A stretch of DNA of 64,000 bases, taken from assembly GCA_937959265.1 (NCBI GenBank), contig CALGMA010000002.1, positions 1 through 64,000 of the forward strand, written 5' to 3'. A model generated the notes under the pieces. It was given only the letters and a program-made list of their open reading frames with translations, did not search any database and had not been told where the DNA came from. This document shows, piece by piece, positions 29,310-37,802 of the stretch. How positions within the stretch are numbered: position 1 is the first letter of the stretch; each line of letters opens with the position of its first letter. The position numbers and the translations under genes are program-made. The stretch comes from an uncultured Anaerolineae bacterium (GTDB taxonomy: Bacteria; Chloroflexota; Anaerolineae; J036; Brachytrichaceae).

Positions 29310-30490
29310 CCGGTGATGGCCTTGCCCACGATCAGGCTGTTGACCTCGTATGAGCCTTCATAGGAATACACCGCCTCGGCGTCGGCGAACAGGCGCGCGA
29401 CGTCATGCTCCAGCAGAATGCCGTTGCCGCCCAGCATGGCGCGGGCGATGGCGACCGTCTCCCGCATCTTCTCGGTGCACCAGGCTTTGGCCAGCGAGGA
29501 TCGCTCCGGCGAGACGCTGCCTTCGCGCTGCATCAGCTTGGCCAATTGCGCCATCATGCTCTGCATGGCCGTGACGTTGCCGAGCATCTTGGCCAAGTTG
29601 AGCTGCTGAATTTGGAAGGCGGCGATCGCGCGCCCGAATTGCTCCCGCTGCAGCGCATAGGCCAGCGCGCGCTCGTATGCCCCGCGCGCGATGCCGACGG
29701 CTTCCCAGGCCACATCGGCGCGCGCGTTCGTCAATTGGCGCGCCACGTCGTCGAACGCGCGCGCGCCGGGCAGCCGGTTGGCCTCCGGCACGCGACAACC
29801 CTCTAACCGGATCATCACGTTCTGCACCACGCGCTTGCTGATCTTGTCGTGGATCTTCTCGACGTGATAGCCCGGCGTGCCGCGCTCCACCAAAAAGCCG
29901 TTGACGGCGCCGGTCTCGGCGTGCTTGGCCCAGATGCAGTTCACGTCGGCGAACGTGGCGTTGCCGCTCCACTTCTTCTCGCCGTCGAGCACCCAGGAGT
30001 CGCCCTCGCGACGAGCGGTGGTGAGCAGGCCGCGCGCCGCCCCGCTGCCGACCAACGGCTCGGTCAACACCCACGAGCCGATCTTCTTGAAGCGCAGCAT
30101 GGGCGGCAGCCAGCGGTCTTTCTGTTCCTGCGAGCCAAACAGCCAGATCGAGGTCATGCACAGTCGGCGGTGCACGCCGATAAATGAGCACAGCGACGGA
30201 TCTACCCGCGCTATTTCAGCGGTGAGCATGCCGGACAGCAACGGCGACATGCGCGGGTAGTGCGTCTGGCCTTTGCCGATGGTGTCCATCGTCAGCGCGC
30301 CGATCTTCGGGATGAGCTGCATGGGGAATTCGCCGCGTTCCCAGTAATCGTTGATGATCGGCGCAACCTCGTCGCGCATGAATGCGCGCCAGCGCAGCAG
30401 GATGTCGCGTTCGTCGTCGCTTAGCTCCGATTCGATGTCGTACAAGTCGCCGTTGATCGGCAGCGGCTGTTTCATGGATGACTGAGACAT
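29291..30490 (-). CDS. Acyl-CoA dehydrogenase, glutaryl-CoA dehydrogenase-like
   Basis: This 399-residue flavoprotein has the acyl-CoA dehydrogenase order: helical N-terminal domain, the middle beta-domain WVLTEPLVGSGAARGLLTTA and KKWSGNATFADVNCIWAKH, and the C-terminal helical domain with YALQREQFGRAIAAFQIQQ and the closing DAEAVYSYEGSYEVNSLIVG containing the Glu expected as catalytic base. This pattern is closest to the GcdH-like group. No ETF or acyl-CoA ligase gene is nearby. It overlaps the ProRS gene at the 3' end. Confidence 0.85.
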   Translation of the reverse strand: MSQSSMKQPLPINGDLYDIESELSDDERDILLRWRAFMRDEVAPIINDYWERGEFPMQLIPKIGALTMDTIGKGQTHYPRMSPLLSGMLTAEIARVDPSLCSFIGVHRRLCMTSIWLFGSQEQKDRWLPPMLRFKKIGSWVLTEPLVGSGAARGLLTTARREGDSWVLDGEKKWSGNATFADVNCIWAKHAETGAVNGFLVERGTPGYHVEKIHDKISKRVVQNVMIRLEGCRVPEANRLPGARAFDDVARQLTNARADVAWEAVGIARGAYERALAYALQREQFGRAIAAFQIQQLNLAKMLGNVTAMQSMMAQLAKLMQREGSVSPERSSLAKAWCTEKMRETVAIARAMLGGNGILLEHDVARLFADAEAVYSYEGSYEVNSLIVGKAITGYSAFV

Positions 30491-30589
30491 GGATACTTCC
30501 TCGCAAGCGGCGCAGATCGTGCCTTCGCCGGCCCGAACCGCACTTTACTGCGTTTCGGGATAGGCGCTGTCGGCGGCCGGCGGCTTAGC

Positions 30590-31825
30590 CTATTTTGCGC
30601 GCCGAGTTCCCGGCCGTTCCGGCACGAACAGGCTCATGAAGAAGACCAAGATGGGTAGCAAGGTGATCAGCGTCATCACCGCAGGCAAGCCGGCCACGTC
30701 GGCCATTCCACCGAGCAGGCTAACGCCCAACCCGCTGGCGCCGTAGGCCAAGCCGAGCGTAAGGCCGCCGGCCAGGCCGACATGGTTGGGCATGGCCTCC
30801 TGCACCATCACCACGCTAATCGGCCACGGCATGGTAATGAACGCGCCGGCGATGCTGATTGCGATGAGTTGAGCCAGGCCCTCGCTGCGCAGGAAGATGA
30901 ACAGCGCGGCCAGCACGATCAGCATCGCCAGGCACATGGTGTTGCGCCGGCCAATGCGTTCGCTGATCGGGCCGCCGAGGAGCGTGCCGAACGCGCCGCT
31001 GAAGATCAGCACCGATACCATCGCGCCGATGCGTTCCTTCGGCAAGTCGCTGTAGCCGGTGAAGTAGAGCGGGATGAACGTCTGCAGGCCGCTCAGGATC
31101 AGCGAGCGGACGGCAATCAACGCGAGCAGGAAGACGACCAGCCAGAACACGCGCAGGTCGTTCGCCGGCATCGCTGCGCCGGGCAGCCGGCTGCCGGCAA
31201 CGCCAGCGCGCGCGCCAAACGCCTGCCGCTGCGCGAACAATGCGCCTGTCGCCAGCAGGGTTGGCGCGATCATGCCTAGCGCGCCGGGCGTGCCGTAGGT
31301 GGCGATCAGCAGCGTGGCCAGAAAAGGGCCGAGGGCGAAGCCCAGGTTGCCGCCGAAGAAGAAGAACGACGTGCCGCTGGCCGGCTTATCCCCGCTCACC
31401 GCACGGACGGCGGATAGCCCTTCGGGATGGAAGGCTGCCGAGCCAAGCCCGCTCAACACGACGGCGACCAGCACCAGCCAGTAGCTGGGCAGCAGCGTCA
31501 CACTCACCATCGCCACGCCGCACAGCATCGCGCCGGCGAACATCAACCAGCGCATCGGCTTCCGATCGCCAACGATGCCGAACAGCGGCTGCGCCACGGC
31601 GATCACCAGGTTGTTCACACTGACAATCAGCGCGGCCAGGCTGTAGTTGAGGCCAAACGAGGCGAGCAGCAACGGCAGCAGCACGGTCAGCGAACTGGTC
31701 TGCATGTCCACGCTGATATGCGTCAGGAAGACGGAGAATAGCGGGAGCCTTTTGACAGCAGAGGCCGGCGCTGCGGCCGAATCGGATACATAGGGTTTGG
31801 CTTGGGCAGAGGCTGGGGTGGCCAT
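30590..31825 (-). CDS. MFS transporter, fosmidomycin-resistance (Fsr) type
   Basis: The 411-residue membrane protein has 12 predicted helices in two halves with the Fsr-type HISVDMQTSSLTVLLPLLLA start, GSAAFHPEGLSAVRAVSG after helix 4, and a GAFGTLLGGPISERIGRRNT loop. Members export small drugs or amino-acid-like compounds. The true substrate is unknown. It lies upstream of the acyl-CoA dehydrogenase gene on the same strand (99 bp) and diverges from the ThuA gene. Confidence 0.85.
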   Translation of the reverse strand: MATPASAQAKPYVSDSAAAPASAVKRLPLFSVFLTHISVDMQTSSLTVLLPLLLASFGLNYSLAALIVSVNNLVIAVAQPLFGIVGDRKPMRWLMFAGAMLCGVAMVSVTLLPSYWLVLVAVVLSGLGSAAFHPEGLSAVRAVSGDKPASGTSFFFFGGNLGFALGPFLATLLIATYGTPGALGMIAPTLLATGALFAQRQAFGARAGVAGSRLPGAAMPANDLRVFWLVVFLLALIAVRSLILSGLQTFIPLYFTGYSDLPKERIGAMVSVLIFSGAFGTLLGGPISERIGRRNTMCLAMLIVLAALFIFLRSEGLAQLIAISIAGAFITMPWPISVVMVQEAMPNHVGLAGGLTLGLAYGASGLGVSLLGGMADVAGLPAVMTLITLLPILVFFMSLFVPERPGTRRAK

Positions 31826-31930
31826 TGGGTGATGAAGAAACGAATGGAACGATTGCCCGCCTACTTTACCGCACCTGACGCTCGACGCGCTCTGAGCGCC
31901 AAGCGCGAAAATCTGCTCTAGAATCCTCGC

Positions 31931-32722
31931 ATGTCCACCTTAAACGCGATTAACGTCACGATTTGGCACGAGTACCGCCACGAGAAGACGCACAAGGTCG
32001 TCGCCGACCTATATCCCCAGGGCATGCACCAAGCGATCGCCGAAGGGTTACGTCAGAATGACCGTGGCGGCGAGTTCATCATCCGCACCGCCACGCTGGA
32101 CGAGCCGGAGCACGGCCTGCCGCCGGCTGTGCTGGACGCCACCGATGTGCTGATCTGGTGGGGCCACGCGGCGCACGGCGAAGTGCGTGACGACGTGGTC
32201 GAGCGCGTCGTCAGGCGCGTGTGGGACGGCATGGGGTTGATCGTGCTGCACAGCGGCCACTTCTCCAAGCCGTTCAAGCGACTGATGGGCACGGATTGCG
32301 CGCTGCGCTGGCGCGAGGCCAACGACAAGGAGCGCTTCTGGGTCGTCAACCCCGCGCATCCAATCGCCCAGGGCCTGCCGGATTACTTCGAGTTGGATTC
32401 CGAGGAGATGTACGGTGAGTTCTTCGGCGTCCCGGAGCCGGACGAGCTGGTGCTCATCAGTTGGTTCACCGGCGGCGAGGTTTTCCGCAGCGGCTGCTGT
32501 TGGCATCGCGGCATGGGCAAGGTGTTCTACTTCCGCCCCGGCCATGAAACCTATCCGACCTACTTCAATCCGCTGGTCCGACAGGTCATCGCCAATGGCG
32601 CGCGCTGGGCTGCGCCGACGCGCGTCGCCTCGTTCACGCGCGATGTATCACGGCCTTCGAAGCCGCTCGAAGACCTGGGCGTAGGCGAGCTGACCAAGGA
32701 CCCGTCGCTGCACGGCCATTGA
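31931..32722 (+). CDS. ThuA-domain protein
   Basis: The 263-residue protein has the ThuA/glutamine-amidotransferase-like fold: [60 protein letters not shown], the EEMYGEF segment and [20 protein letters not shown]. ThuA proteins are linked to sugar (trehalose) use, but the exact reaction is not established. No sugar transporter is adjacent. TAGAAT ends 6 nt before the ATG without a Shine-Dalgarno, so it is another probable leaderless gene. Confidence 0.85.
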   Translation: MSTLNAINVTIWHEYRHEKTHKVVADLYPQGMHQAIAEGLRQNDRGGEFIIRTATLDEPEHGLPPAVLDATDVLIWWGHAAHGEVRDDVVERVVRRVWDGMGLIVLHSGHFSKPFKRLMGTDCALRWREANDKERFWVVNPAHPIAQGLPDYFELDSEEMYGEFFGVPEPDELVLISWFTGGEVFRSGCCWHRGMGKVFYFRPGHETYPTYFNPLVRQVIANGARWAAPTRVASFTRDVSRPSKPLEDLGVGELTKDPSLHGH

Positions 32723-32766
32723 GGCCGAACGAACGCCTACAAGCGACCTGCGTCGTCGGTCGCTGC

Positions 32767-33645
32767 CTACGGTGCGCCCTGCCACCAGTCCTTGCGCGAG
32801 CGCGGGTCCATGAACCTGGCGACATCGCGAACCGCGACCGTCAGCCGGCCGTCGCGGGCAATGCCGACCGGCTGATCGTTGCGGATGGCAGGCAGCTGGC
32901 CGGTGCTGCGTTTGCCGTCGCTCAACTGCGCGCGATAGGTGGCGACGAGCTGTGGATCCACGCAGAAGCCCAGCATATACACCACGTAGATGCCGCCCGG
33001 CAGATACACCGCGTCATGCCGCGTGTAGGTGATTGTCAGCTCGTCTTCGTCGGCGTAGAGCACCATCGCCACGACGTTGCCCGCGTAGATCGGCACACCG
33101 CGTTCGGGGATGAAAAGCGCCTCTCCGGCGATCGTCTCGAAGTCGAGCACGGTGACGCGGAAGAATGGGTCGTTGTTGAGCGCGCCTCGTGAACCGTAGG
33201 GCGGCGTCGCGCCGGGGCCGTCGTTCCAATCCCACAGGTAGTTCAAGTGCGCCGCGGTGAAGCGTGGGCGGCGATTGGGCCGGAAGATGCCGTGCAGTTT
33301 CGGCGCGTTTGGGTCACTGCCGCCGCCATAGTCCACCAGCGTCAGCGGTTCGTTCACCTGCGCGTAACCCAGGATCGAAAGCCGGAAGTCCGGGTTCTCA
33401 TCGGTGATGCGGTTATCCTTGTAGTAGCCACCCTCGATCGGGATGACATCATAGGCATTGGTCGAGGTCGTCGGGCAACCGGTTGCACGCGTTCCCTCGT
33501 CGCCGATGATGATGGGGAGATAGACGCGCGGCATTAGGCTCTCGTTGGGCGAGGTTAGCTGCGCGCGCGCCGGCGACATCCCGCCGGCAAGCAAACCGGC
33601 ACCAAGCAGCATAGCGCTGAGAAAGCGGTGAACGTATCGTCTCAC
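32767..33645 (-). CDS. Secreted protein of unknown function
   Basis: The 292-residue protein begins with a signal peptide ending near SPARAQ and continues as a beta-rich exported domain with no family I recognise; notable segments are HLNYLWDWNDGPGATPPYGS and GGIYVVYMLGFCVDPQLVA. The start is a GTG, 9 nt after the stop of the sortase-like gene, so the two are co-transcribed. Its role is presumably on the cell surface, possibly with that protein. Confidence 0.6.
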   Translation of the reverse strand: MRRYVHRFLSAMLLGAGLLAGGMSPARAQLTSPNESLMPRVYLPIIIGDEGTRATGCPTTSTNAYDVIPIEGGYYKDNRITDENPDFRLSILGYAQVNEPLTLVDYGGGSDPNAPKLHGIFRPNRRPRFTAAHLNYLWDWNDGPGATPPYGSRGALNNDPFFRVTVLDFETIAGEALFIPERGVPIYAGNVVAMVLYADEDELTITYTRHDAVYLPGGIYVVYMLGFCVDPQLVATYRAQLSDGKRSTGQLPAIRNDQPVGIARDGRLTVAVRDVARFMDPRSRKDWWQGAP

Positions 33646-33654
33646 AGTGCGTAG

Positions 33655-35142
33655 TCAATCGCAGGGCTGTGCCGGCTCACAAATGCGATAGCTCTGCCCG
33701 AACAACGTGAAGATGACCGGTTGCGATGTTTGCGGCCTGGCGAAGGAGAGCTGGAACACCAGCGTCTCGCCCGGTGTGATGTTCCACGGGAAGGCCGGCA
33801 GGCTGGAGTTAAGCGGGTACAGTTGGCCGCCTGGCCCGCTCAGCGACACGTCGCGCAACGAACCGGAGAGGAACTGACCGGTCAGGTTGCGCACGTTGCC
33901 GACGACGCGCAGCTCGTTACCCTCCGGCGAGATTTGCGCGCTGGTGATCGTGACGTCAGCGATCGGCGCATTGGTGGGCACTGGCGTCGGCAAGAGCGCG
34001 ATCGGGCGATACGGGATGGCAACCCTGGCGATGTAGGGGCTCGCGTTGTCCAGCGCGAAGCGCCATTCCAGGCTGGGGCCGGGCAGCGTACTGGGTACTT
34101 CGAATCCGGCGGTCGCCGTCACCGTCTCGCCAGGCTGCAACGCGCCCTGAGTAAAGCCTCGACCGCCGGCGGCCGCGGAGGCTTCGCGCGAGAGCGGGAA
34201 GACTACGCCGGTGATGTCGGCGAGTTCGCTGAAGAACTGGCTGGCGTCCAGGATACGCGTGACCACGTTGGTGACCTCGAAGTCCACCTGCAGGTAATTC
34301 TTACCCGCCGGCAAGCCGACGGCCGAACCCGGCACCAGTCGCTGGGTGATTGCCCGCACGCGCGCGTCACCCAGATTGATCGGCGTGCCGACGGCGGTGA
34401 GCTGGTTGGGCGTGCTTTCGTCGGTGAAGGGCGCGAGCACGATGCGGCGTTGGCCGCCACCCTCCCCTAACAGCACCAGCGTGAGTCGTGGGCTGTTTTG
34501 CTCGAGCAGCGTCGCAGTGTCGTCGTCGCGAATGGTCGCCTGTTGTGCCACGCGGTAGCGCTGCGTGCCGAGGTTGGTGTCTAGTGTGATCAAATCGCCG
34601 GGGCGCAGGGCGTCTATGACTTCGCGATTTTCGGGCGACACGTGCAGGCCGATCACGTAATTTACCAGCGTGCCGGGCGCCCAAAACGCCGTTCGCTGCG
34701 CGCCTGGATCATACTCCCAGCGTGCCCCTTGCACGCGCAGTGGCGCGACGCGGTACGTATTGCTGCCGATGTTGAGGCGGTTGGGGATGGGAACCGGCTG
34801 GATCCTGTCGTTGACGCGGATGATGAGCGTGTCGGTGACCGGTATCAGCGTCTCCTCGGCGATCTCCGGGCCAGGCAGGAAGGGATTCTCACGTTCCGAT
34901 AGCAGCACCAGGCTGAGGATGAAACACGACAGCGCACAAATGCCCAGTAGCGCCAACCCGCTGACCAGCAGCAGAGGACGTCCGCGTGGGTCATTCCACA
35001 ACGGCCCAAAAGCAGCATTCAGCACACCGCCCCGCTGCTTACGTGCGTTGCCCGCTACTTCGTCATTCTCCCACCGGCCAGCGGCGCTCTCCGGCATCCC
35101 CCAATCATCCGGGTCGTCCTGTGGTGTCGCGCTGGGTGCCAT
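33655..35142 (-). CDS. Membrane-anchored protein with a sortase-like domain lacking the catalytic Cys
   Basis: The 495-residue protein has a cytoplasmic tail, one transmembrane helix (about 56-82) and an outer region. Residues 100-238 align by eye with sortases: NYVIGLHVS (His167 matching the catalytic His), ALRPGDLITLDT, and PRLTLVLLGEG where sortases have LTLVTC, so Leu225 replaces the Cys; RRIVLAPF keeps the Arg. A C-terminal beta-rich part (about 395-495) resembles an Ig-like spacing domain. TAAAAT ends 6 nt before the ATG. A secreted-protein gene follows after 9 nt. Confidence 0.65.
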   Translation of the reverse strand: MAPSATPQDDPDDWGMPESAAGRWENDEVAGNARKQRGGVLNAAFGPLWNDPRGRPLLLVSGLALLGICALSCFILSLVLLSERENPFLPGPEIAEETLIPVTDTLIIRVNDRIQPVPIPNRLNIGSNTYRVAPLRVQGARWEYDPGAQRTAFWAPGTLVNYVIGLHVSPENREVIDALRPGDLITLDTNLGTQRYRVAQQATIRDDDTATLLEQNSPRLTLVLLGEGGGQRRIVLAPFTDESTPNQLTAVGTPINLGDARVRAITQRLVPGSAVGLPAGKNYLQVDFEVTNVVTRILDASQFFSELADITGVVFPLSREASAAAGGRGFTQGALQPGETVTATAGFEVPSTLPGPSLEWRFALDNASPYIARVAIPYRPIALLPTPVPTNAPIADVTITSAQISPEGNELRVVGNVRNLTGQFLSGSLRDVSLSGPGGQLYPLNSSLPAFPWNITPGETLVFQLSFARPQTSQPVIFTLFGQSYRICEPAQPCD

Positions 35143-35170
35143 GTCGGGATTTTATCGAAGTGCGGGCGTG

Positions 35171-35201
35171 GCAGGAGCTGAGATTGGAGAATCGGAGATC
35201 G
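35171..35201. repeat. AATCTC-type dispersed repeat
   Basis: The spacer between fumC and the sortase-like gene contains GAGATTGGAGAATCGGAGAT, the reverse complement of the CCAATCTC pattern elsewhere. Confidence 0.45.
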
Positions 35202-35228
35202 GTATTGAAGCGCTCTCCTTTCTCGATT

Positions 35229-36680
35229 TCACCCACCGCCGGCAGGCCCGCCCAACCCACCTTCGGTCAAGCGGCGCAGGTCAGACAGGACGGCGTCTAC
35301 TTCCTCGAGCGTGAGCGGCGAGCCGTCCTTCTTGGTCAGCATGCCGCCGGCGATGCGTTCCGCCGCCACCTCTCGGATGGTGACGTTCCGCTTCATGGCC
35401 TCTTTTACCAGCTCGGCGCCGGCCAGATAGCCGATGATGGGGTTGAGCGCTGTGACCACGATGGCGTTCTTCGCCAACCAGCCGGTCGCCTTCTCCGGCT
35501 GCGCCACGATGCCGACGACGCAGAACTTGACGAAGGCGTTGATCGAGCCGATCGCCACCTGAATCATCTCGTTCAGGTTGTGGGCAATGATGGGCATCAT
35601 TACATTCAGCTCGAGCTGGCCGGCCTGCGCCGCCAGTGCCACCGTGTGATCGCAGCCTTGAATGTGGAACATGGCCATGTTCAGCATCTCGGCCAACACC
35701 GGGTTGACTTTGCCCGGCATGATAGACGAGCCGGGCTGCACGGCAGGCAGCCGGATCTCATCCAAACCGGTGGTGGGGCCGGAGCTGAGCAGACGCAGGT
35801 CGTTGGCAATCCGGGTGAGCGTGATAGCCAGTGTGCGCATACTGGCGCTGAAGTCCGCCGGATCGGCCATGCTCTGCATGCCCTCGAACAGGTTGTCGCT
35901 TTCGTGGAGCGGCTGGCCGAGCAGGCGCGAGAGCGTCTGGACCATGCGTCGGTGGTATTCGGGATGCGCGTTCAGGCCGGTGCCAACGGCCGTGCCACCG
36001 ATGGGCATGCGTCGCAGCGCATCGGCAGCGCGATTGATGCGACTCAGGTCGCGTTCCACCGCCCGCGCATAGCCGCTAAACTCCTGACCCAGCCGGATGG
36101 GCACGGCATCTTGCAGGTGGGTACGGCCGGACTTCACGATGGGATCGAACTCCTTCGCCTTGGCCCACAGCGCGTCAATCAGACCTTGCACTGCAGCTTG
36201 CAACTCCGGCAAACGCCACAACACCCCTAGGCGGATCGCCGTGGGTGTGGTGTCGTTGGTGGACTGCGCCATGTTCACATGGTCGTTGGGGCTGACCGGC
36301 TTCTTTTTGCCGCTGTTCAGCGGCACGCCGAGGATCTCGCTGGCGCGGTTGGCGATGACCTCGTTGGTGTTCATATTGTGGCTGGTGCCTGCGCCGGCCT
36401 GGAACGGATCTACGACGAAATGATCGTCGAACTTGCCAGCCATCACCTCCTCGGCGGCTTGGATAATCGCTTCGGCAATGCGCGGCTCCAGCAGGCCCAG
36501 GTCGCGATTCACCTCGGCGGCGGCACGCTTGATGGCGGCCATACTCCATACGAAAGCGAAGTAGGGTTTGCGCCCGGTGATGGGAAAGTTGTTGACGGCG
36601 CGTTGTGTCTGAGCGCCGTAATAGGCGTGGGCCGGCACGCGCACTTCGCCCAGCGAATCCTTCTCGATGCGGTACTCCAT
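35229..36680 (-). CDS. fumC: Class II fumarate hydratase
   Basis: Fumarase interconverts fumarate and malate in the TCA cycle. The 483-residue protein has the family start MEYRIEKDSLGEVRVPAHAY, GAGTSHNMNTNEVIANRASE, the HPNDHVNMAQSTND-like NDHVNMAQSTNDTTPTAIRL, and the signature PGSSIMPGKVNPV with the active-site Ser. The frame opens at 36728 but the ATG at 36680, preceded by GAGG, gives the normal N-terminus. It is 44 nt downstream of upp on the same strand. Confidence 0.95.
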   Translation of the reverse strand: MEYRIEKDSLGEVRVPAHAYYGAQTQRAVNNFPITGRKPYFAFVWSMAAIKRAAAEVNRDLGLLEPRIAEAIIQAAEEVMAGKFDDHFVVDPFQAGAGTSHNMNTNEVIANRASEILGVPLNSGKKKPVSPNDHVNMAQSTNDTTPTAIRLGVLWRLPELQAAVQGLIDALWAKAKEFDPIVKSGRTHLQDAVPIRLGQEFSGYARAVERDLSRINRAADALRRMPIGGTAVGTGLNAHPEYHRRMVQTLSRLLGQPLHESDNLFEGMQSMADPADFSASMRTLAITLTRIANDLRLLSSGPTTGLDEIRLPAVQPGSSIMPGKVNPVLAEMLNMAMFHIQGCDHTVALAAQAGQLELNVMMPIIAHNLNEMIQVAIGSINAFVKFCVVGIVAQPEKATGWLAKNAIVVTALNPIIGYLAGAELVKEAMKRNVTIREVAAERIAGGMLTKKDGSPLTLEEVDAVLSDLRRLTEGGLGGPAGGG

Positions 36681-36724
36681 ACGATTTTGCCTCGTGAGAT
36701 TGCGTGAATGCGAAAGATTATCTC

Positions 36725-37354
36725 TCAAGCTGTGCCGAACTGCCGATCGCCGGCGTCGCCCAAGCCGGGCACGATGTAGCCGATGTCGTTCAGGTGATCA
36801 TCCAGCGCCGCCAGGTAGATCTGCACGTCTGGGTGCGCTTCGCTTAGCTTCTTCACCCCCTCCGGCGCGCCGATCAGGCCGACGAACTTGATGCGCTGCG
36901 CCCCCCAACGCTTCAGGATGTCCACAGTCGCCACAGCGCTGCCGCCGGTCGCCAGCATCGGATCCAGCACGAGACACACCTGAACCGTCGGGCTGATCGG
37001 CAGCTTGTTGTAATACTCCACCGGCCGCAAGGTGCGTTCGTCGCGATAGAGGCCGATATGCCACACCTCGGCGGACGGCAGCATCTCCAGCGCGCCCTCG
37101 ACCATGCCCAGGCCGGCGCGCAAGATCGGAATCAGGCCCACGTTCTCGGCCAGCTTGTGGCCGATCGCTGCACCCATCGGCGTCGTGATCGGTAGCTCTA
37201 TCAACGGCAAGTCGGATGTCGCCTCGATAACGAGCATCATCGCCAGCTCGCGTACGACTTCGCGGAACTTCTTCGGTTCGGTCTTCTGGTTGCGGAGGAT
37301 GGTAAGCTTGTGCAGCGCGAGGGGATGGTTGCAAATGTGCAGTTGTGTTGTCAC
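36725..37354 (-). CDS. upp: Uracil phosphoribosyltransferase
   Basis: The 209-residue salvage enzyme converts uracil and PRPP to UMP. It shows the UPRTase motifs [46 protein letters not shown], the PRPP-binding [20 protein letters not shown], and [13 protein letters not shown] at the C-terminus. The start is a GTG with GAGGCG ahead of it. TAGAAT (minus strand, 37390-37385) may be its -10. fumC follows 44 nt downstream. Confidence 0.95.
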   Translation of the reverse strand: MTTQLHICNHPLALHKLTILRNQKTEPKKFREVVRELAMMLVIEATSDLPLIELPITTPMGAAIGHKLAENVGLIPILRAGLGMVEGALEMLPSAEVWHIGLYRDERTLRPVEYYNKLPISPTVQVCLVLDPMLATGGSAVATVDILKRWGAQRIKFVGLIGAPEGVKKLSEAHPDVQIYLAALDDHLNDIGYIVPGLGDAGDRQFGTA

Positions 37355-37512
37355 GGTTGTCGCCTCAACCTTTTGATTCGCCTGATTCTACCGAAGGAGG
37401 CCGACGCAGCGCGAGGCGGCTCGACTCGAATTGAGGTGATGCCAGCCAGCGTAGCCTTGGGCACAGCCGGACGCGATGGCTGACGCAGCAGGGGCGGAGG
37501 ACGTGGTGCAGA

Positions 37513-37548
37513 GACGCGCTGTGGGGCGATCCAGTCACACAGCGCGTC
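37513..37548 (-). terminator. Strong hairpin after the last gene of the puf-pucC run
   Basis: Arms GACGCGCTGTG (37513-37523) and CACAGCGCGTC (37538-37548) are perfect 11-bp complements with a 14-nt loop, 16 nt past the stop of the 53-residue peptide gene. No T-run follows, so it may end transcription with help or protect the 3' end. Confidence 0.6.
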
Positions 37549-37564
37549 CCCGCAGTCTGGCAAG

Positions 37565-37726
37565 CTAACGAGCGGCTTGCTCGTCGCGCTTCTCGGTGGC
37601 GTGCTGTGGCAACTTACTCTCCTCGACGGCGTTTCGATCGGTCGCCAGAAAGAGCACAAACAGCCCGGCTGAGCCGAGCAACAACAGCACCACACATAAC
37701 AGCGCTTCTGTGCTTGGGATGAGCAT
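37565..37726 (-). CDS. 53-residue single-helix membrane peptide at the end of the puf cluster
   Basis: This small gene encodes a peptide starting MLIPSTEALLCVVLLLLGSA: one transmembrane helix (about residues 8-28) and a charged C-terminal tail (about 29-53). GGGAGGT lies 6 nt before the ATG at 37726, a strong ribosome-binding site. It starts 76 nt after the pucC stop, and a strong hairpin follows its stop. I recognise no family. Position and topology resemble small extra subunits of reaction-centre/antenna complexes, but this is inference. Confidence 0.7.
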   Translation of the reverse strand: MLIPSTEALLCVVLLLLGSAGLFVLFLATDRNAVEESKLPQHATEKRDEQAAR

Positions 37727-37743
37727 GTTCAACCTCCCGCTTT

Positions 37744-37785
37744 GGCGATTAGTTGCTGGTCGCCAGTCGTCAACCGCTAATCGCC
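37744..37785. repeat. Inverted repeat of the dispersed family after pucC
   Basis: GGCGATTAG (37744-37752) pairs with CTAATCGCC (37777-37785), and inner GTTG/CAAC may extend it. It lies in the pucC to small-peptide spacer of the mRNA. Confidence 0.5.
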
Positions 37786-37802
37786 GTTCATGAGTCATAC
37801 AC

